A stretch of 64,000 nt of DNA, taken from assembly GCF_019195455.1 (NCBI RefSeq), contig NZ_JAIMBW010000001.1, positions 2,356,001 to 2,420,000 of the forward strand, written 5' to 3'. Of the stretch, positions 18,638-26,911 are shown piece by piece. The stretch comes from Gymnodinialimonas phycosphaerae (GTDB lineage: Bacteria > Pseudomonadota > Alphaproteobacteria > Rhodobacterales > Rhodobacteraceae). The notes beneath the pieces were generated by a model. That model made no database searches and was not told the origin of the DNA. It saw nothing but the letters and a program-made list of their open reading frames with translations. The position numbers were made by a program, and so were the translations under genes. Position 1 is the stretch's first letter. Each line of letters begins with the position of its first letter.

Positions 18638-19230
18638 TCGTTCAATACCTCTGCCACGCGGGCGCGCAGGACCGGCAAAAGCGCGTCCTCGAACCACGGG
18701 TTTCGTTTGAGCCACGCGGTATTGCGCCACGACGGATGAGGCAAGGGAAAGACCGTGGGCGCATGGTCGCGCCATGCCGCCACCCGCGCGGTGACGGGAA
18801 CCTTGCCGCCCAGATGCCAGGCTTGCGCGTAGCCACCGATCAGCAAGGTCAAGCGCACGTCGGAAAGCGCCTCGACGATCAGCGCGCGCCATGTGGCGGC
18901 GCAGATTTTGGGTGGCGGCAGATCCGAGCCCTTTGCGTCATAGCCCGGAAAACAGAACGCCATCGGCACGATCGCCACGTGGCTGCGGTCGTAGAAAGTG
19001 GCCTCGTCGATCCCCATCCAGTCCCGCAATCGGTCGCCTGATCGATCCCAGAACGGCGTGTTGGCGACGTGTACGCGCATTCCCGGCGCCTGGCTGGCAA
19101 TCAGGATGCGCGCGCCCGGTTGAAACCAGACCACGGGGTTGGGGCGGTGGCTCGTCGCCGTTGCTGCGAACCGCTCGGCGCAAAGGCGACAGGTGCCAAG
19201 GTCTTGGGCGATGGCGCGAAGGTCTGACAT
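18634..19230 (-). CDS. uracil-DNA glycosylase family protein
   Basis: A 198-residue protein of the UDG superfamily, which excises uracil or related bases. Motif 1 appears as LIASQAPGMRVHV and motif 3 as PLPHPSWRN. The N-terminal CRLC pair plus later cysteines (AFCFPG, PKICAATW) could hold an Fe-S cluster as in families 4 and 5. The 'uracil-DNA glycosylase family protein' group is diverse and activity on uracil is not proven for this branch. The start ATG at 19230 (MSDLRAIAQ) gives the normal length. Its TGA overlaps the SseB start, so the two form an operon. Confidence 0.8.
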   Translation of the reverse strand: MSDLRAIAQDLGTCRLCAERFAATATSHRPNPVVWFQPGARILIASQAPGMRVHVANTPFWDRSGDRLRDWMGIDEATFYDRSHVAIVPMAFCFPGYDAKGSDLPPPKICAATWRALIVEALSDVRLTLLIGGYAQAWHLGGKVPVTARVAAWRDHAPTVFPLPHPSWRNTAWLKRNPWFEDALLPVLRARVAEVLNE

Positions 19231-19313
19231 GGGGCGCAACCTATACCATGGGTAGCTTGCGAAAAGGGGTCGCCGAAAAGGGGCCAATAAAAGGGGCTTG
19301 CGTCGCTTCTTAA

Positions 19314-19331
19314 TTTCTATAATCATAGAAA
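19314..19331. promoter_or_regulatory. putative ArsR-type operator
   Basis: An inverted repeat TTTCTAT-AATC-ATAGAAA (7-base arms, 4-base spacer) ends two bases before the arsR-like start codon. The size, AT-richness and position suit a site bound by an ArsR/SmtB dimer for autorepression. Binding here would also block ribosome access. It lies in the divergent gap shared with the uracil-DNA glycosylase gene. Confidence 0.6.
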
Positions 19332-19332
19332 C

Positions 19333-19677
19333 ATGAAACAGACAGCCCTCCCCCTCCCCGAACTGACCCTTGCGGCCACTGCGTTTGCCGCGCTCGGGTC
19401 CGAGCAGCGCCTCGCCATCGTGCGCAGACTTGTGCGCGCAGGCCCCGAGGGCTTGCCGATGGGAGAGCTGGGGGAAGCCGTGGGTGTAACGGGCTCTGTC
19501 CTGACCCATCACCTGAAACAGCTGGTGTCCGCGGGCCTCGTGGCCCAACGCAAGGACGGGCGGCGCATCCTGTCGCACATCGATCACAGCGCGATCGAGG
19601 CGCTTTCCGCGTTTCTGATCGCTGAATGCTGCGCCGATATGGGCGGGCATGGTTCTGACGGAGGTCAAGATGGCTGA
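19333..19677 (+). CDS. ArsR/SmtB family transcriptional regulator
   Basis: A 114-residue winged-helix repressor: AALGSEQRLAIVRRLVRAG, recognition helix region GVTGSVLTHHLKQLVSAGLV and wing QRKDGRRILSHID. A vicinal cysteine pair near the C-terminus (AECCADMG) could bind a thiophilic metal or trivalent arsenical. The classical ELCVCD motif of ArsR is missing from the recognition helix, so the ligand site, if any, is different. The gene overlaps the permease that follows, which is its probable target, and is preceded by an inverted repeat. Confidence 0.85.
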   Translation: MKQTALPLPELTLAATAFAALGSEQRLAIVRRLVRAGPEGLPMGELGEAVGVTGSVLTHHLKQLVSAGLVAQRKDGRRILSHIDHSAIEALSAFLIAECCADMGGHGSDGGQDG

Positions 19678-20695
19678 CCAAACCCTTCCCCCTCGCCTGT
19701 TCCCTCAACTTTGGGGCCGAATTGACAAGGTGGCCCTCACCTTCGTCCTGATCCTTGCGGTTCTGTCGTTCTTCGATCGCCCCGCCGTCGTGCCGACCCT
19801 TGCCGAGACCTGGGAACATTTCAGCGGGACCTTGCCGTTAATTCTTTTTGCGGTCGCCGCAATCGGCGTGATGAAAGCCACCGGGTCCGAGCGTTTGCTG
19901 GACGGCGCGTTCGCGGGCCGCGAGGCGCGGATGATCGTTGTGGGGGCATTGGCGGGCGGGCTTTCGCCCTTCTGTTCGTGCGAGGTGATTCCGTTTGTGG
20001 CCGCGCTGCTCGCGGCCGGTGCGCCGCTCAGCGCCGTAATGGCGTTCTGGCTGGCCTCGCCGCTGATGGACCCGGCGATGTTTGCAATTACCGCAGGCGG
20101 GCTGGGATATGACTTTGCCATCGCCAAGACCGTTGCCGCCGTGGCCCTTGGCATTTTCGGCGGCAACGTGGTGATGACCTTCGCCAGAACGCCGGTCTTC
20201 GCCGATCCCCTGCGGACACGACCCACGATCAGCGGCTGCTGCACACCAAAGAAAACAACGCTCAACTGGCGTTTCTGGCAAGAGGCCGACCGCCGCGCGA
20301 CCTTCGCACAAGCCGCGTGGGAAAACTTCGTCTTCCTTGGCAAATGGCTGATGCTGGCTTACCTGCTGCAATCGCTGCTGATTGCCTATGTCCCCGCGTC
20401 TCTGATCGCCACGATTGTCGGCGGAGGTGGCATTGGCCCGATCATCGTAGGTGCCCTTGTGGGTGCGCCCGCATACCTCAACGGCTATGCCGCCGTACCT
20501 CTGATCGCGGGCATGTTGGAACAGGGCATGAGCCAGGGAGCGGCCATGTCCTTCGTGATCGCAGGGGGTGTCAGCTGCATTCCCGCCGCCGTCGCTGTCT
20601 GGGCCCTTGTGAAGCCACGCGTGTTCATCGCCTACCTTGGCTTGGCGTTGGTGGGGGCAATCATGGCGGGCATGGTCTGGAGCCTGATCGCCTAG
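19670..20695 (+). CDS. permease of the DUF318 / ArsP-like family
   Basis: A 341-residue integral membrane protein with about eight to ten helices. The family signature FCSCEVIPFVAALLAAGAPL near the first third matches DUF318 permeases (YraQ, ArsP), where the Cys pair of ArsP binds trivalent organoarsenicals. A cytoplasmic loop carries ISGCCTPKK, another Cys pair. The ATG at 19670 (MADQTLPP) overlaps the end of the ArsR gene. Export of an organoarsenical or other thiol-reactive compound is inferred from this pairing. No arsC, arsM or acr3 gene is adjacent, so a different metal substrate remains possible. Confidence 0.78.
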   Translation: MADQTLPPRLFPQLWGRIDKVALTFVLILAVLSFFDRPAVVPTLAETWEHFSGTLPLILFAVAAIGVMKATGSERLLDGAFAGREARMIVVGALAGGLSPFCSCEVIPFVAALLAAGAPLSAVMAFWLASPLMDPAMFAITAGGLGYDFAIAKTVAAVALGIFGGNVVMTFARTPVFADPLRTRPTISGCCTPKKTTLNWRFWQEADRRATFAQAAWENFVFLGKWLMLAYLLQSLLIAYVPASLIATIVGGGGIGPIIVGALVGAPAYLNGYAAVPLIAGMLEQGMSQGAAMSFVIAGGVSCIPAAVAVWALVKPRVFIAYLGLALVGAIMAGMVWSLIA

Positions 20696-20748
20696 GATAT
20701 GGACGCCCCGCTGCCCATTGGTTAATCAGCCATGGACGGCAACAGGGG

Positions 20749-22017
20749 ATGGCTATGTATCGGGTATGGAATTTCATCACCGGATATTCGTTGCTTCTGA
20801 TCTCCGGGGCGGTCATCGCACTGGTCTGGGCGAATATCGACGTCGACAGTTACCGCCATTTCACCCAGTTCGTTATCTGGGCCGACGCCCCCATTGGGCA
20901 CTTGCTCGTCGACAGCAATGGCCATGCCGTCCGAGACCTCACCCTGCACTATCTGGTGAACGACATCCTGATGGCGCTATTCTTCGCGATTGCCGCGAAA
21001 GAGGTCTGGGAGGCCGTGATCCTGAAGAATGGTTCGATGCGCGGCAAAAAGGCCGCGACGCCGCTGGTGGCGACACTGGGTGGCATGATCGGGCCGATCT
21101 GCGTCTACCTTGGCATTGCATATTTCCTTGGCTCCACGACGTTTGATGCGGTCGCGAACGGGTGGGCCATTCCGACTGCCACCGATATCGCGTTCTCCTA
21201 TCTTGTGGGGCGTCTGGTCTTCGGGGCCGGTCACCCGGCGGTGCGGTTCCTGCTGCTACTGGCCATTGCCGATGATGCGGCGGGCCTGCTGATCCTTGCG
21301 ATATTCTACCCCTCGGGCGATCTGGCCCCTGTCTGGTTTCTGCTGTCGTTTGGCGCAGCCGTCGGCGTCTATGTATTGGCGAACTGGCTGCCCCGCTATC
21401 TGGACCGGGGCGATCAATTGCGCCGCCGGTCGACCTGGGTCCGCCACAAGTTGTCGTTCTGGCCCTATGCCCTGATGGGCTGCGCCAGTTGGTACGGCTT
21501 CATGCAATCGGGTCTGCATCCGGCGCTCGGCCTTTTGCCCATCGTGTTGACGGTCCCCCATGCAGACCGCGCATTCGGCATCTTTTCGGCGGCGGAAGAG
21601 CATTTGCACGATCTTCTGAACACCATGGAACACGCGCTGAAATATCCGGTCGAGATTATTCTGGGCCTATTCGGCCTGATGAACGCGGGCGTCGCATTCT
21701 CGGCCATGGGCGAGGCCACATGGCTGGTTCTTGCCGGTCTTCTGATCGGCAAGCCCATTGGCATCATCGTATTTGGTTGGCTGGCCGCCAAACCGCTCGG
21801 TCTGGGCTTGCCACATGGCATGCGAATGATCGATCTTGTGGTGATCGGCTGCGTGGCCGCCATCGGCTTCACCGTCCCGCTTTTCGTGGCCTCGGTCGCC
21901 TTTGACCCAGGTCCGGTGCAGGATGCGGCGAAGATGGGGGCGCTGTTCTCGTTCGGGGCGGCCGTCATCTCGATCGTTGTGGGCAAGCTGACGCAGGTCC
22001 AAAAACAACACCTTTAA
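20749..22017 (+). CDS. nhaA: Na+/H+ antiporter NhaA
   Basis: A 422-residue antiporter with about twelve helices that exchanges internal Na+ for external H+ for sodium and pH homeostasis. The transport-site acids are present: WAIPTATDIAFSYLVG (Asp133 equivalent) and LLAIADDAAGLLILAI (the Asp163-Asp164 pair). The C-terminal half holds GLMNAGVAFSAMG and LLIGKPIGIIVFGWLA. The start ATG at 20749 follows CAGGGG; the frame is open upstream but only as a shadow of the permease gene. A marine or saline habitat would fit but is not shown. Confidence 0.93.
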   Translation: MAMYRVWNFITGYSLLLISGAVIALVWANIDVDSYRHFTQFVIWADAPIGHLLVDSNGHAVRDLTLHYLVNDILMALFFAIAAKEVWEAVILKNGSMRGKKAATPLVATLGGMIGPICVYLGIAYFLGSTTFDAVANGWAIPTATDIAFSYLVGRLVFGAGHPAVRFLLLLAIADDAAGLLILAIFYPSGDLAPVWFLLSFGAAVGVYVLANWLPRYLDRGDQLRRRSTWVRHKLSFWPYALMGCASWYGFMQSGLHPALGLLPIVLTVPHADRAFGIFSAAEEHLHDLLNTMEHALKYPVEIILGLFGLMNAGVAFSAMGEATWLVLAGLLIGKPIGIIVFGWLAAKPLGLGLPHGMRMIDLVVIGCVAAIGFTVPLFVASVAFDPGPVQDAAKMGALFSFGAAVISIVVGKLTQVQKQHL

Positions 22018-22066
22018 GTCCACCCCTGCCCCCGGGTTGCGACATTTGGCCGAAAATACCCTGTGA

Positions 22067-22162
22067 CTGGCAGGCAAAATGGACATAATACTGCCCTAAT
22101 GGGACCGTATGTTTCCGATGTGGTGACACTTCGCGTCTAAGACGGGGTGCGCTGGCAGGCAA
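22067..22162. repeat. 11-bp direct repeats in the gap before the capsule export genes
   Basis: The motif CTGGCAGGCAA occurs at 22067-22077 and again at 22152-22162, 85 bases apart, in the 163-base gap between nhaA and the export ATPase. The second copy ends 18 bases before the start codon. No consensus promoter could be assigned with confidence. The repeats may bind a regulator of capsule export or be coincidental. Confidence 0.45.
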
Positions 22163-22180
22163 TTTTGGGCGGCGTAAACG

Positions 22181-22840
22181 ATGTTGGAGTTTTCGGGAGT
22201 ATCGAAATCCTTTTGGACCGGGGAACGCCGCAAGGTGATCCTGGACCGGGCCTCTTTTCGCGTAGATATCGGTTATTCCATGGGCATTCTGGCGCCCAAC
22301 GGCACCGGCAAGACGACCCTCATCAAGATGATGTGCGGTCTGGAGAAGCCCGATGAAGGAACGATCACACGCAATGCGCGGATCTCGTTCCCGTTGGGGT
22401 TCATGGGCGGTGTCATCACCAAACTCTCGGCGATGGAAAACGCGCGCTACATCGCGCAACTCTATGGCCTTGACCCAGACTACGTGGAGGCGTTCTGCCG
22501 CTGGGTCTGCGGGATCGAAGAATACTTCGACATGCCCGTGGGTACTTATTCCGCAGGAATGCGGTCCCGGTTCAACTTCTCGCTCCTTTTGGCGTTGGAA
22601 TTTGATATCTATCTAATTGATGAAGGCATGCCGAGTTCCACAGACGCCGAGTTCAATCGGCGCGCGGGCGGTATCCTGGCAGAGCGGCTGAAAAGCGCGA
22701 CTGTGATCATCGTGTCGCATCAGACGACAACGCTAGAGAAATTTGCGCGTCGCGCCGCTGTTCTGAGGGATGGCAAACTGTATCAGTTCGACACGCTGGA
22801 AGAGGCAAAGCAGCTTTATGACTATGAAACCCAAGGCTAG
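22181..22840 (+). CDS. kpsT: polysaccharide ABC exporter ATP-binding protein, KpsT type
   Basis: A 219-residue ATPase powering capsular polysaccharide export across the inner membrane. Walker A is APNGTGKTTLIK, the signature helix YSAGMRSRFNFSLLLALEFD, Walker B IYLIDEGM and the switch His lies in VIIVSHQ. Short length and the missing C-terminal carbohydrate-binding domain place it with KpsT/CtrD/BexA rather than Wzt. Its normal partner, the KpsM permease, is not in the window. The next gene (KpsE type) starts inside its 3' end, so the two are co-translated. Confidence 0.88.
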   Translation: MLEFSGVSKSFWTGERRKVILDRASFRVDIGYSMGILAPNGTGKTTLIKMMCGLEKPDEGTITRNARISFPLGFMGGVITKLSAMENARYIAQLYGLDPDYVEAFCRWVCGIEEYFDMPVGTYSAGMRSRFNFSLLLALEFDIYLIDEGMPSSTDAEFNRRAGGILAERLKSATVIIVSHQTTTLEKFARRAAVLRDGKLYQFDTLEEAKQLYDYETQG

Positions 22841-24560
22841 GAAGTTCCGCATCCGCCGCACGGACGGCGTGGCCCCTACCGGTGAAACACGCCGTGCGGA
22901 AGCCGTTGACGCGCGCGAGGCGGCCACGGCCGCGCCTGCCGCTGCGCCCCCCACGCCACGCCAGGCGAGACCGCCAGAGGTCGAAGAAACCAGCCTGCCC
23001 AATGTCACCGACGACGGTTTTGGCGACATGGCCTTGCCCGGGTCGGCCGCGGCAGACCGCGCGGAGGCCGGGACCTCGGTTGAGGCTGAACTGGCCGCGA
23101 TCCGGGCAGAAGGGCTGACGGGCCGACAACTGCGCATGGCGCGACGGGCGGCGCAGAAACACGGTTTGTCACCGTCGTCAGATTTCGACGCCGTGCGCCA
23201 ATTGCGCAAGCGCGGGCTCGACCCGTTCGGCCAGTCCAACATGCTGGAACTGGTCGTCAACGAAAACAAGGGCGCCGAGGCGAAGGCGGCCCCCGCCGGG
23301 GCCGCACCCGCCGGCAACACCCTGCCCGTGCGCGCCGCGACGGCGCAGGTTCCCGCAACGCAGGTTGCGCCCCCGCCACCGCCCGCAGGCGTTGCCCATA
23401 CCGCGGAATCGCGCGCGACCGAGATCATGAACGTGCAGCGCGATATCGCCAATCGGCGGCGCCGCAAGCTGATCCAACTGGCCACCCGATTGGCGCTGTT
23501 TGTGCTGCTGCCAACGATGCTGGTCAGCTACTACTACTACGTCGTTGCCACGCCGCTTTACGCGACCCACACGGAATTCGTGATCCAGAAGGCCGAAGCA
23601 TCGGCGGGTGGCAGTGGTCTGGGCGGACTTCTGGGGGGCACCAGCTTTGCCACCGTTCAGGAATCGATCACGGTCCAAAGCTACCTTGAAAGCCGCGAAG
23701 CGATGTTGCGTCTCGATGAGGAGCTGAATTTCCGCGAGCATTTCTCGGGCGACGATATCGATCCGCTGGTTCGATTGGCGCCCGACGCCACGGCCGAGCA
23801 GATGTACAAGACTTACCTGCGCAACCTGACGATCGGCTACGACCCGACCGAGGGTTTGATCCGCATGGAGGTTCTGGCCGCCGATCCGGGCACGTCCCAA
23901 GCCTTTTCCGAGGCTTTGATCACCTACGCCGAAGAGCGCGTGGACCAGATGTCCTCGCGCTTGCGCGAAGACCAGATGGCGGGTGCCCGAGAGGCCTTCC
24001 AGGAGGCAGAAGAGCGGTCTTTGCTGGCGCAGATGCGTGTGCTGGAACTGCAAGAACAACGCGGTGTTCTGTCGGCCGAGGCCGAGGTGAACCAAGTCTT
24101 CAACCAGATCGCGACCTTCGAGATGCAGGTGGTCGAGCAACGGCTGCGGCTGGCCGAGATCAACGCCTCGCCTCGCCCCAATCCGACTCGCGTCCAAGTT
24201 GCCGAGGAAACCATCGCCCGCTACGAGCAATTGATCGCGGACCTGCGATCATCGCTGACAGAAGAGGACAATGGAGAGGTCTCGCTTGCGCGCATTCAGT
24301 CCGAGCTGGTCATTGCCCAAGCCGATCTGGAAACGCGGCAGTTGATGCTGACCGAAGCCATGCAGGGTATGGAATCGGCGCGGTCCGAGGCGAACCGACA
24401 GTCGCTCTATATCTCCATGGGCGTGTTCCCGATTGCGCCCGATGAGGCGGCCTATCCCAAGGCCTTCGAGAAGACGTTGCTTGCACTCGTCGTCTTTTCT
24501 GGCATCTACCTTCTGGTATCGATGACCGCCTCGATCTTGCGGGAACAGGTAAGCTCCTGA
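22818..24560 (+). CDS. kpsE: capsule polysaccharide export inner-membrane protein, KpsE type
   Basis: A 580-residue polysaccharide co-polymerase. Roughly the first 210 residues are cytoplasmic and Ala/Pro-rich, longer than in E. coli KpsE. A membrane helix (LALFVLLPTMLVSYYYYVV, about 225-245) leads to a periplasmic Wzz-like domain starting ATPLYATHTEFVIQ. A long helical region with heptads (about 380-540) follows, and a second helix near the C-terminus (LLALVVFSGIYLLVSM). KpsE links the inner-membrane ABC exporter to the outer-membrane channel KpsD, which is absent here. The ATG at 22818 (MTMKPKARKFRIRR) overlaps kpsT; an ATG at 22824 is the alternative. Confidence 0.85.
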   Translation: MTMKPKARKFRIRRTDGVAPTGETRRAEAVDAREAATAAPAAAPPTPRQARPPEVEETSLPNVTDDGFGDMALPGSAAADRAEAGTSVEAELAAIRAEGLTGRQLRMARRAAQKHGLSPSSDFDAVRQLRKRGLDPFGQSNMLELVVNENKGAEAKAAPAGAAPAGNTLPVRAATAQVPATQVAPPPPPAGVAHTAESRATEIMNVQRDIANRRRRKLIQLATRLALFVLLPTMLVSYYYYVVATPLYATHTEFVIQKAEASAGGSGLGGLLGGTSFATVQESITVQSYLESREAMLRLDEELNFREHFSGDDIDPLVRLAPDATAEQMYKTYLRNLTIGYDPTEGLIRMEVLAADPGTSQAFSEALITYAEERVDQMSSRLREDQMAGAREAFQEAEERSLLAQMRVLELQEQRGVLSAEAEVNQVFNQIATFEMQVVEQRLRLAEINASPRPNPTRVQVAEETIARYEQLIADLRSSLTEEDNGEVSLARIQSELVIAQADLETRQLMLTEAMQGMESARSEANRQSLYISMGVFPIAPDEAAYPKAFEKTLLALVVFSGIYLLVSMTASILREQVSS

Positions 24561-24571
24561 TCCTGCCACCT

Positions 24572-24600
24572 CGGGGCCAACAGCTCCGACGGGGGCCCCG
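24572..24600 (+). other. GC-rich stem-loop between kpsE and kdsA
   Basis: CGGGGCC (24572-24578) pairs perfectly with GGCCCCG (24594-24600) around a 15-base loop in the 51-base gap between the two genes. It has no U-tract, so it is more likely a modest stability or attenuation element than a full terminator. The kdsA ribosome site GGGGGA begins right after it. Confidence 0.4.
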
Positions 24601-24611
24601 GGGGATCACAG

Positions 24612-25445
24612 ATGAAGACGGTAGAGATTGGGGGATTGAGCGTATCAAACGCGGCGCCCCTCTTGGTGATCGCGGGGCCGTGCCAGTTGGAAAGCCTGGA
24701 TCACGCGCGCATGATCGCTGGACATATGGCGCAGGTCTGCGCGGATGCGGGCGCCCAGTTCGTTTTCAAAGGCAGCTATGACAAAGCCAACCGCACGTCC
24801 CTTTCGGGAAAGCGAGGGCTTGGTATGGAAGCGGGTCTGGCGATCCTTGCGGCCATCCGCGAGGAATTCGGCTGCCCCGTCCTGACCGACGTTCACGCCC
24901 CTGAGCAGTGTACTCAGGCCGCTCAGGCCGTTGATATAATTCAAATTCCCGCATTTTTATGTCGACAGACCGACCTTTTGCTGGCCGCCGGAGAGAGTGG
25001 CGCGGCGATCAACATAAAAAAGGGCCAGTTCCTGGCCCCCTGGGATATGGCGAACGTGGCCGAGAAGGTGGCAAGCACCGGCAATGAGCGGCTGATGCTG
25101 ACCGAACGCGGCGTTTCGTTCGGCTACAACGCCTTGGTCGCCGACATGCGATCCCTGCCGGAAATGGCCAAGACCGGCTATCCGGTGATCATGGATGCCA
25201 CCCACGCCGTGGCGCAGCCCGGTGGACTTGGCGGATCATCGGGCGGACAGCGCGAATTCGCCCCCGTACTGGCCCGCGCCGCCGTGGCCCTTGGCATTGG
25301 CGGGGTCTTTCTGGAGACCCACGAAGCCCCTGATAATGCCCCCTCAGACGGGCCCAACATGATCGCGCTGGACGATATGGCCGATGTGATCGGCACGCTC
25401 ATGGCGCTGGATGCCGTGGCCAAGGCGCACCCAGTGCGCCTATGA
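24612..25445 (+). CDS. kdsA: 3-deoxy-8-phosphooctulonate synthase
   Basis: Condenses phosphoenolpyruvate with D-arabinose 5-phosphate to Kdo 8-phosphate, a cytoplasmic step. The 277-residue TIM barrel shows LVIAGPCQLESLDHA at the N-terminus, FKGSYDKANRTS (PEP site), DIIQIPAFLCRQTDLL and the DATHAVAQPGG loop. Kdo is needed for lipid A core and for the poly-Kdo linker of group 2 capsules. Its place right after KpsT/KpsE-type genes suggests a dedicated or shared supply for capsule anchoring. The stop overlaps the start of the mechanosensitive channel gene. Confidence 0.93.
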   Translation: MKTVEIGGLSVSNAAPLLVIAGPCQLESLDHARMIAGHMAQVCADAGAQFVFKGSYDKANRTSLSGKRGLGMEAGLAILAAIREEFGCPVLTDVHAPEQCTQAAQAVDIIQIPAFLCRQTDLLLAAGESGAAINIKKGQFLAPWDMANVAEKVASTGNERLMLTERGVSFGYNALVADMRSLPEMAKTGYPVIMDATHAVAQPGGLGGSSGGQREFAPVLARAAVALGIGGVFLETHEAPDNAPSDGPNMIALDDMADVIGTLMALDAVAKAHPVRL

Positions 25446-26761
25446 TCAGAACGCTTCTCGCCACGCTGATCGCGGTTTCGCTATGTGGCCCGATCCTTGC
25501 CCAAACCCAAGGTAGCCAGCCCGATGGGACCATCGCGGTCGAAAGTGACCGGGCGCAGGACTTCGCAACGCGCGACAGGATCATGGCCATTCTGGGTCAA
25601 CTCGACGGGTATGATGATGTCCGCGCCACCGTGTCCAACGGCATCGTGACGCTGCGCGGCACCGTTGTGGATGCCAGCAGGATCGGCGCCCTCAACGAAT
25701 TGGTCGCGCGCGTCGAAGGCGTGGTCGCGATCGAGAACACGGTCACCGAAAGCACCGATGTGGTAGAGCGGCTGAACCCCGCCATCGCGCGGATGCAGGA
25801 ACGGATCGAACAGGCGATTGCCTTCTCCCCCCTGATCCTTGTGGCCCTGAGCGCGGGTGCGCTGATGGTCGTCTTTGGCTTGTGGCTGGCGCGCCGCCAG
25901 TGGCCCTGGGATGCGATCGCGCCCAACGCGTTCATCGCAGACATCTATCGCCAGATCGTAAGGCTGGCCTTTGTCGTTCTCGGCATCGTGCTGGCGTTGG
26001 ACCTGCTGAATGCCACAGCGCTTCTGGGCACCATTTTGGGTGCTGCGGGTATCGTTGGCCTCGCTATCGGTTTCGCCGTGCGCGACACGGTGGAAAACTT
26101 CATCTCGTCGATCATGCTGTCGATCCGCCAACCCTTCCGCCCCAAAGACCTGGTGGAGATCGATAGCGAGATGGGTCACGTCATCCGCCTGACCAGCCGC
26201 GCCACGATCCTCCTCAGCCTTGACGGAAACCATATACGAATCCCCAACTCGACCGTGTTCAAGGCGAAGATCACAAATTTTACCCGCAATGATGAGCGGC
26301 GCTTCACCTTCCTTGTCGGGATTGATCCCAATGCCGACATTGCCGAGGCGCAACGGATCATCCTTGCGGCCCTGACGGAGCTTCCGTTCGTGCTGGAGAC
26401 GCCAGGCCCCGGCGTCTGGGTCGAAGGTCTTGGCGCGTCGACCATCGACATCACCGCCGCCGGTTGGATCAAGCAACACGAGACGGGCATCGGTATGGCG
26501 AAGGGCGAGGCGATCCGCGTCGTGAAAGCGCGCCTGGAAGAGTCCGGAATTTCCCTGCCGGAACCCACTTACCGACTGGTTGGCGCCGAAATTCCCGAAG
26601 CGGCGCACCCAGCCGCCGCCACCCCCACGCCCGCTGCGGCGCAGGTTGAGGTCCAGGACGTGGGCACCGATGACGGCGCCGCATTGAAAGAGATCATCGA
26701 CACCGAACGCGAGGCTCTGCCCGGCGATGACCTGCTCCGCCGGGAAGCGCCGCAAGAATAG
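25442..26761 (+). CDS. mechanosensitive channel (MscS family) with N-terminal BON domain
   Basis: A 439-residue protein. A signal peptide (TLLATLIAVSLCGPILA) is followed by a BON domain at about residues 38-105 (VRATVSNGIVTLRGTVVD), a periplasmic lipid/protein-binding module. Two to three helices follow, then the MscS pore helix GAAGIVGLAIGFAVRDTVEN and beta domain PFRPKDLVEIDSEMGHV. A Pro/Ala-rich acidic tail closes it. MscS channels release solutes on osmotic downshift. The BON fusion is occasionally seen but not standard. The start overlaps the kdsA stop (ATGA), tying it to the envelope operon. Confidence 0.85.
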   Translation: MIRTLLATLIAVSLCGPILAQTQGSQPDGTIAVESDRAQDFATRDRIMAILGQLDGYDDVRATVSNGIVTLRGTVVDASRIGALNELVARVEGVVAIENTVTESTDVVERLNPAIARMQERIEQAIAFSPLILVALSAGALMVVFGLWLARRQWPWDAIAPNAFIADIYRQIVRLAFVVLGIVLALDLLNATALLGTILGAAGIVGLAIGFAVRDTVENFISSIMLSIRQPFRPKDLVEIDSEMGHVIRLTSRATILLSLDGNHIRIPNSTVFKAKITNFTRNDERRFTFLVGIDPNADIAEAQRIILAALTELPFVLETPGPGVWVEGLGASTIDITAAGWIKQHETGIGMAKGEAIRVVKARLEESGISLPEPTYRLVGAEIPEAAHPAAATPTPAAAQVEVQDVGTDDGAALKEIIDTEREALPGDDLLRREAPQE

Positions 26762-26836
26762 CGAAAATCCGGCACGGAAAAACGCAAACGAGGTCTTGAT
26801 CCCCGTCCCAGTGCGTCGTATCCCCTCCGGCACAGT

Positions 26837-26911
26837 TGGGGTGTAGCCAAGCGGTAAGGCATCGGTTTTTGGTACCGTGTATCGTAGGTTCGAATCCTAC
26901 CACCCCAGCCA
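26837..26911 (+). tRNA. tRNA-Gln(TTG)
   Basis: A cloverleaf with acceptor arms TGGGGTG (26837-26843) and CACCCCA (26901-26907), discriminator G and encoded CCA (26909-26911). The T-arm contains GGTTCGAATCC. The anticodon loop TTTTGGT at 26867-26873 presents TTG at 26869-26871, reading CAA and CAG. It closely resembles known tRNA-Gln. It lies alone between the channel gene and the decayed asparagine synthase. In this group it is probably charged with Glu first by GltX, then amidated. Confidence 0.95.

Noticed and set aside
22151..22175. sigma-54 promoter (TGGCAG...) before kpsT
   Set aside because: The -12 element lacks the TTGC core at the required spacing.
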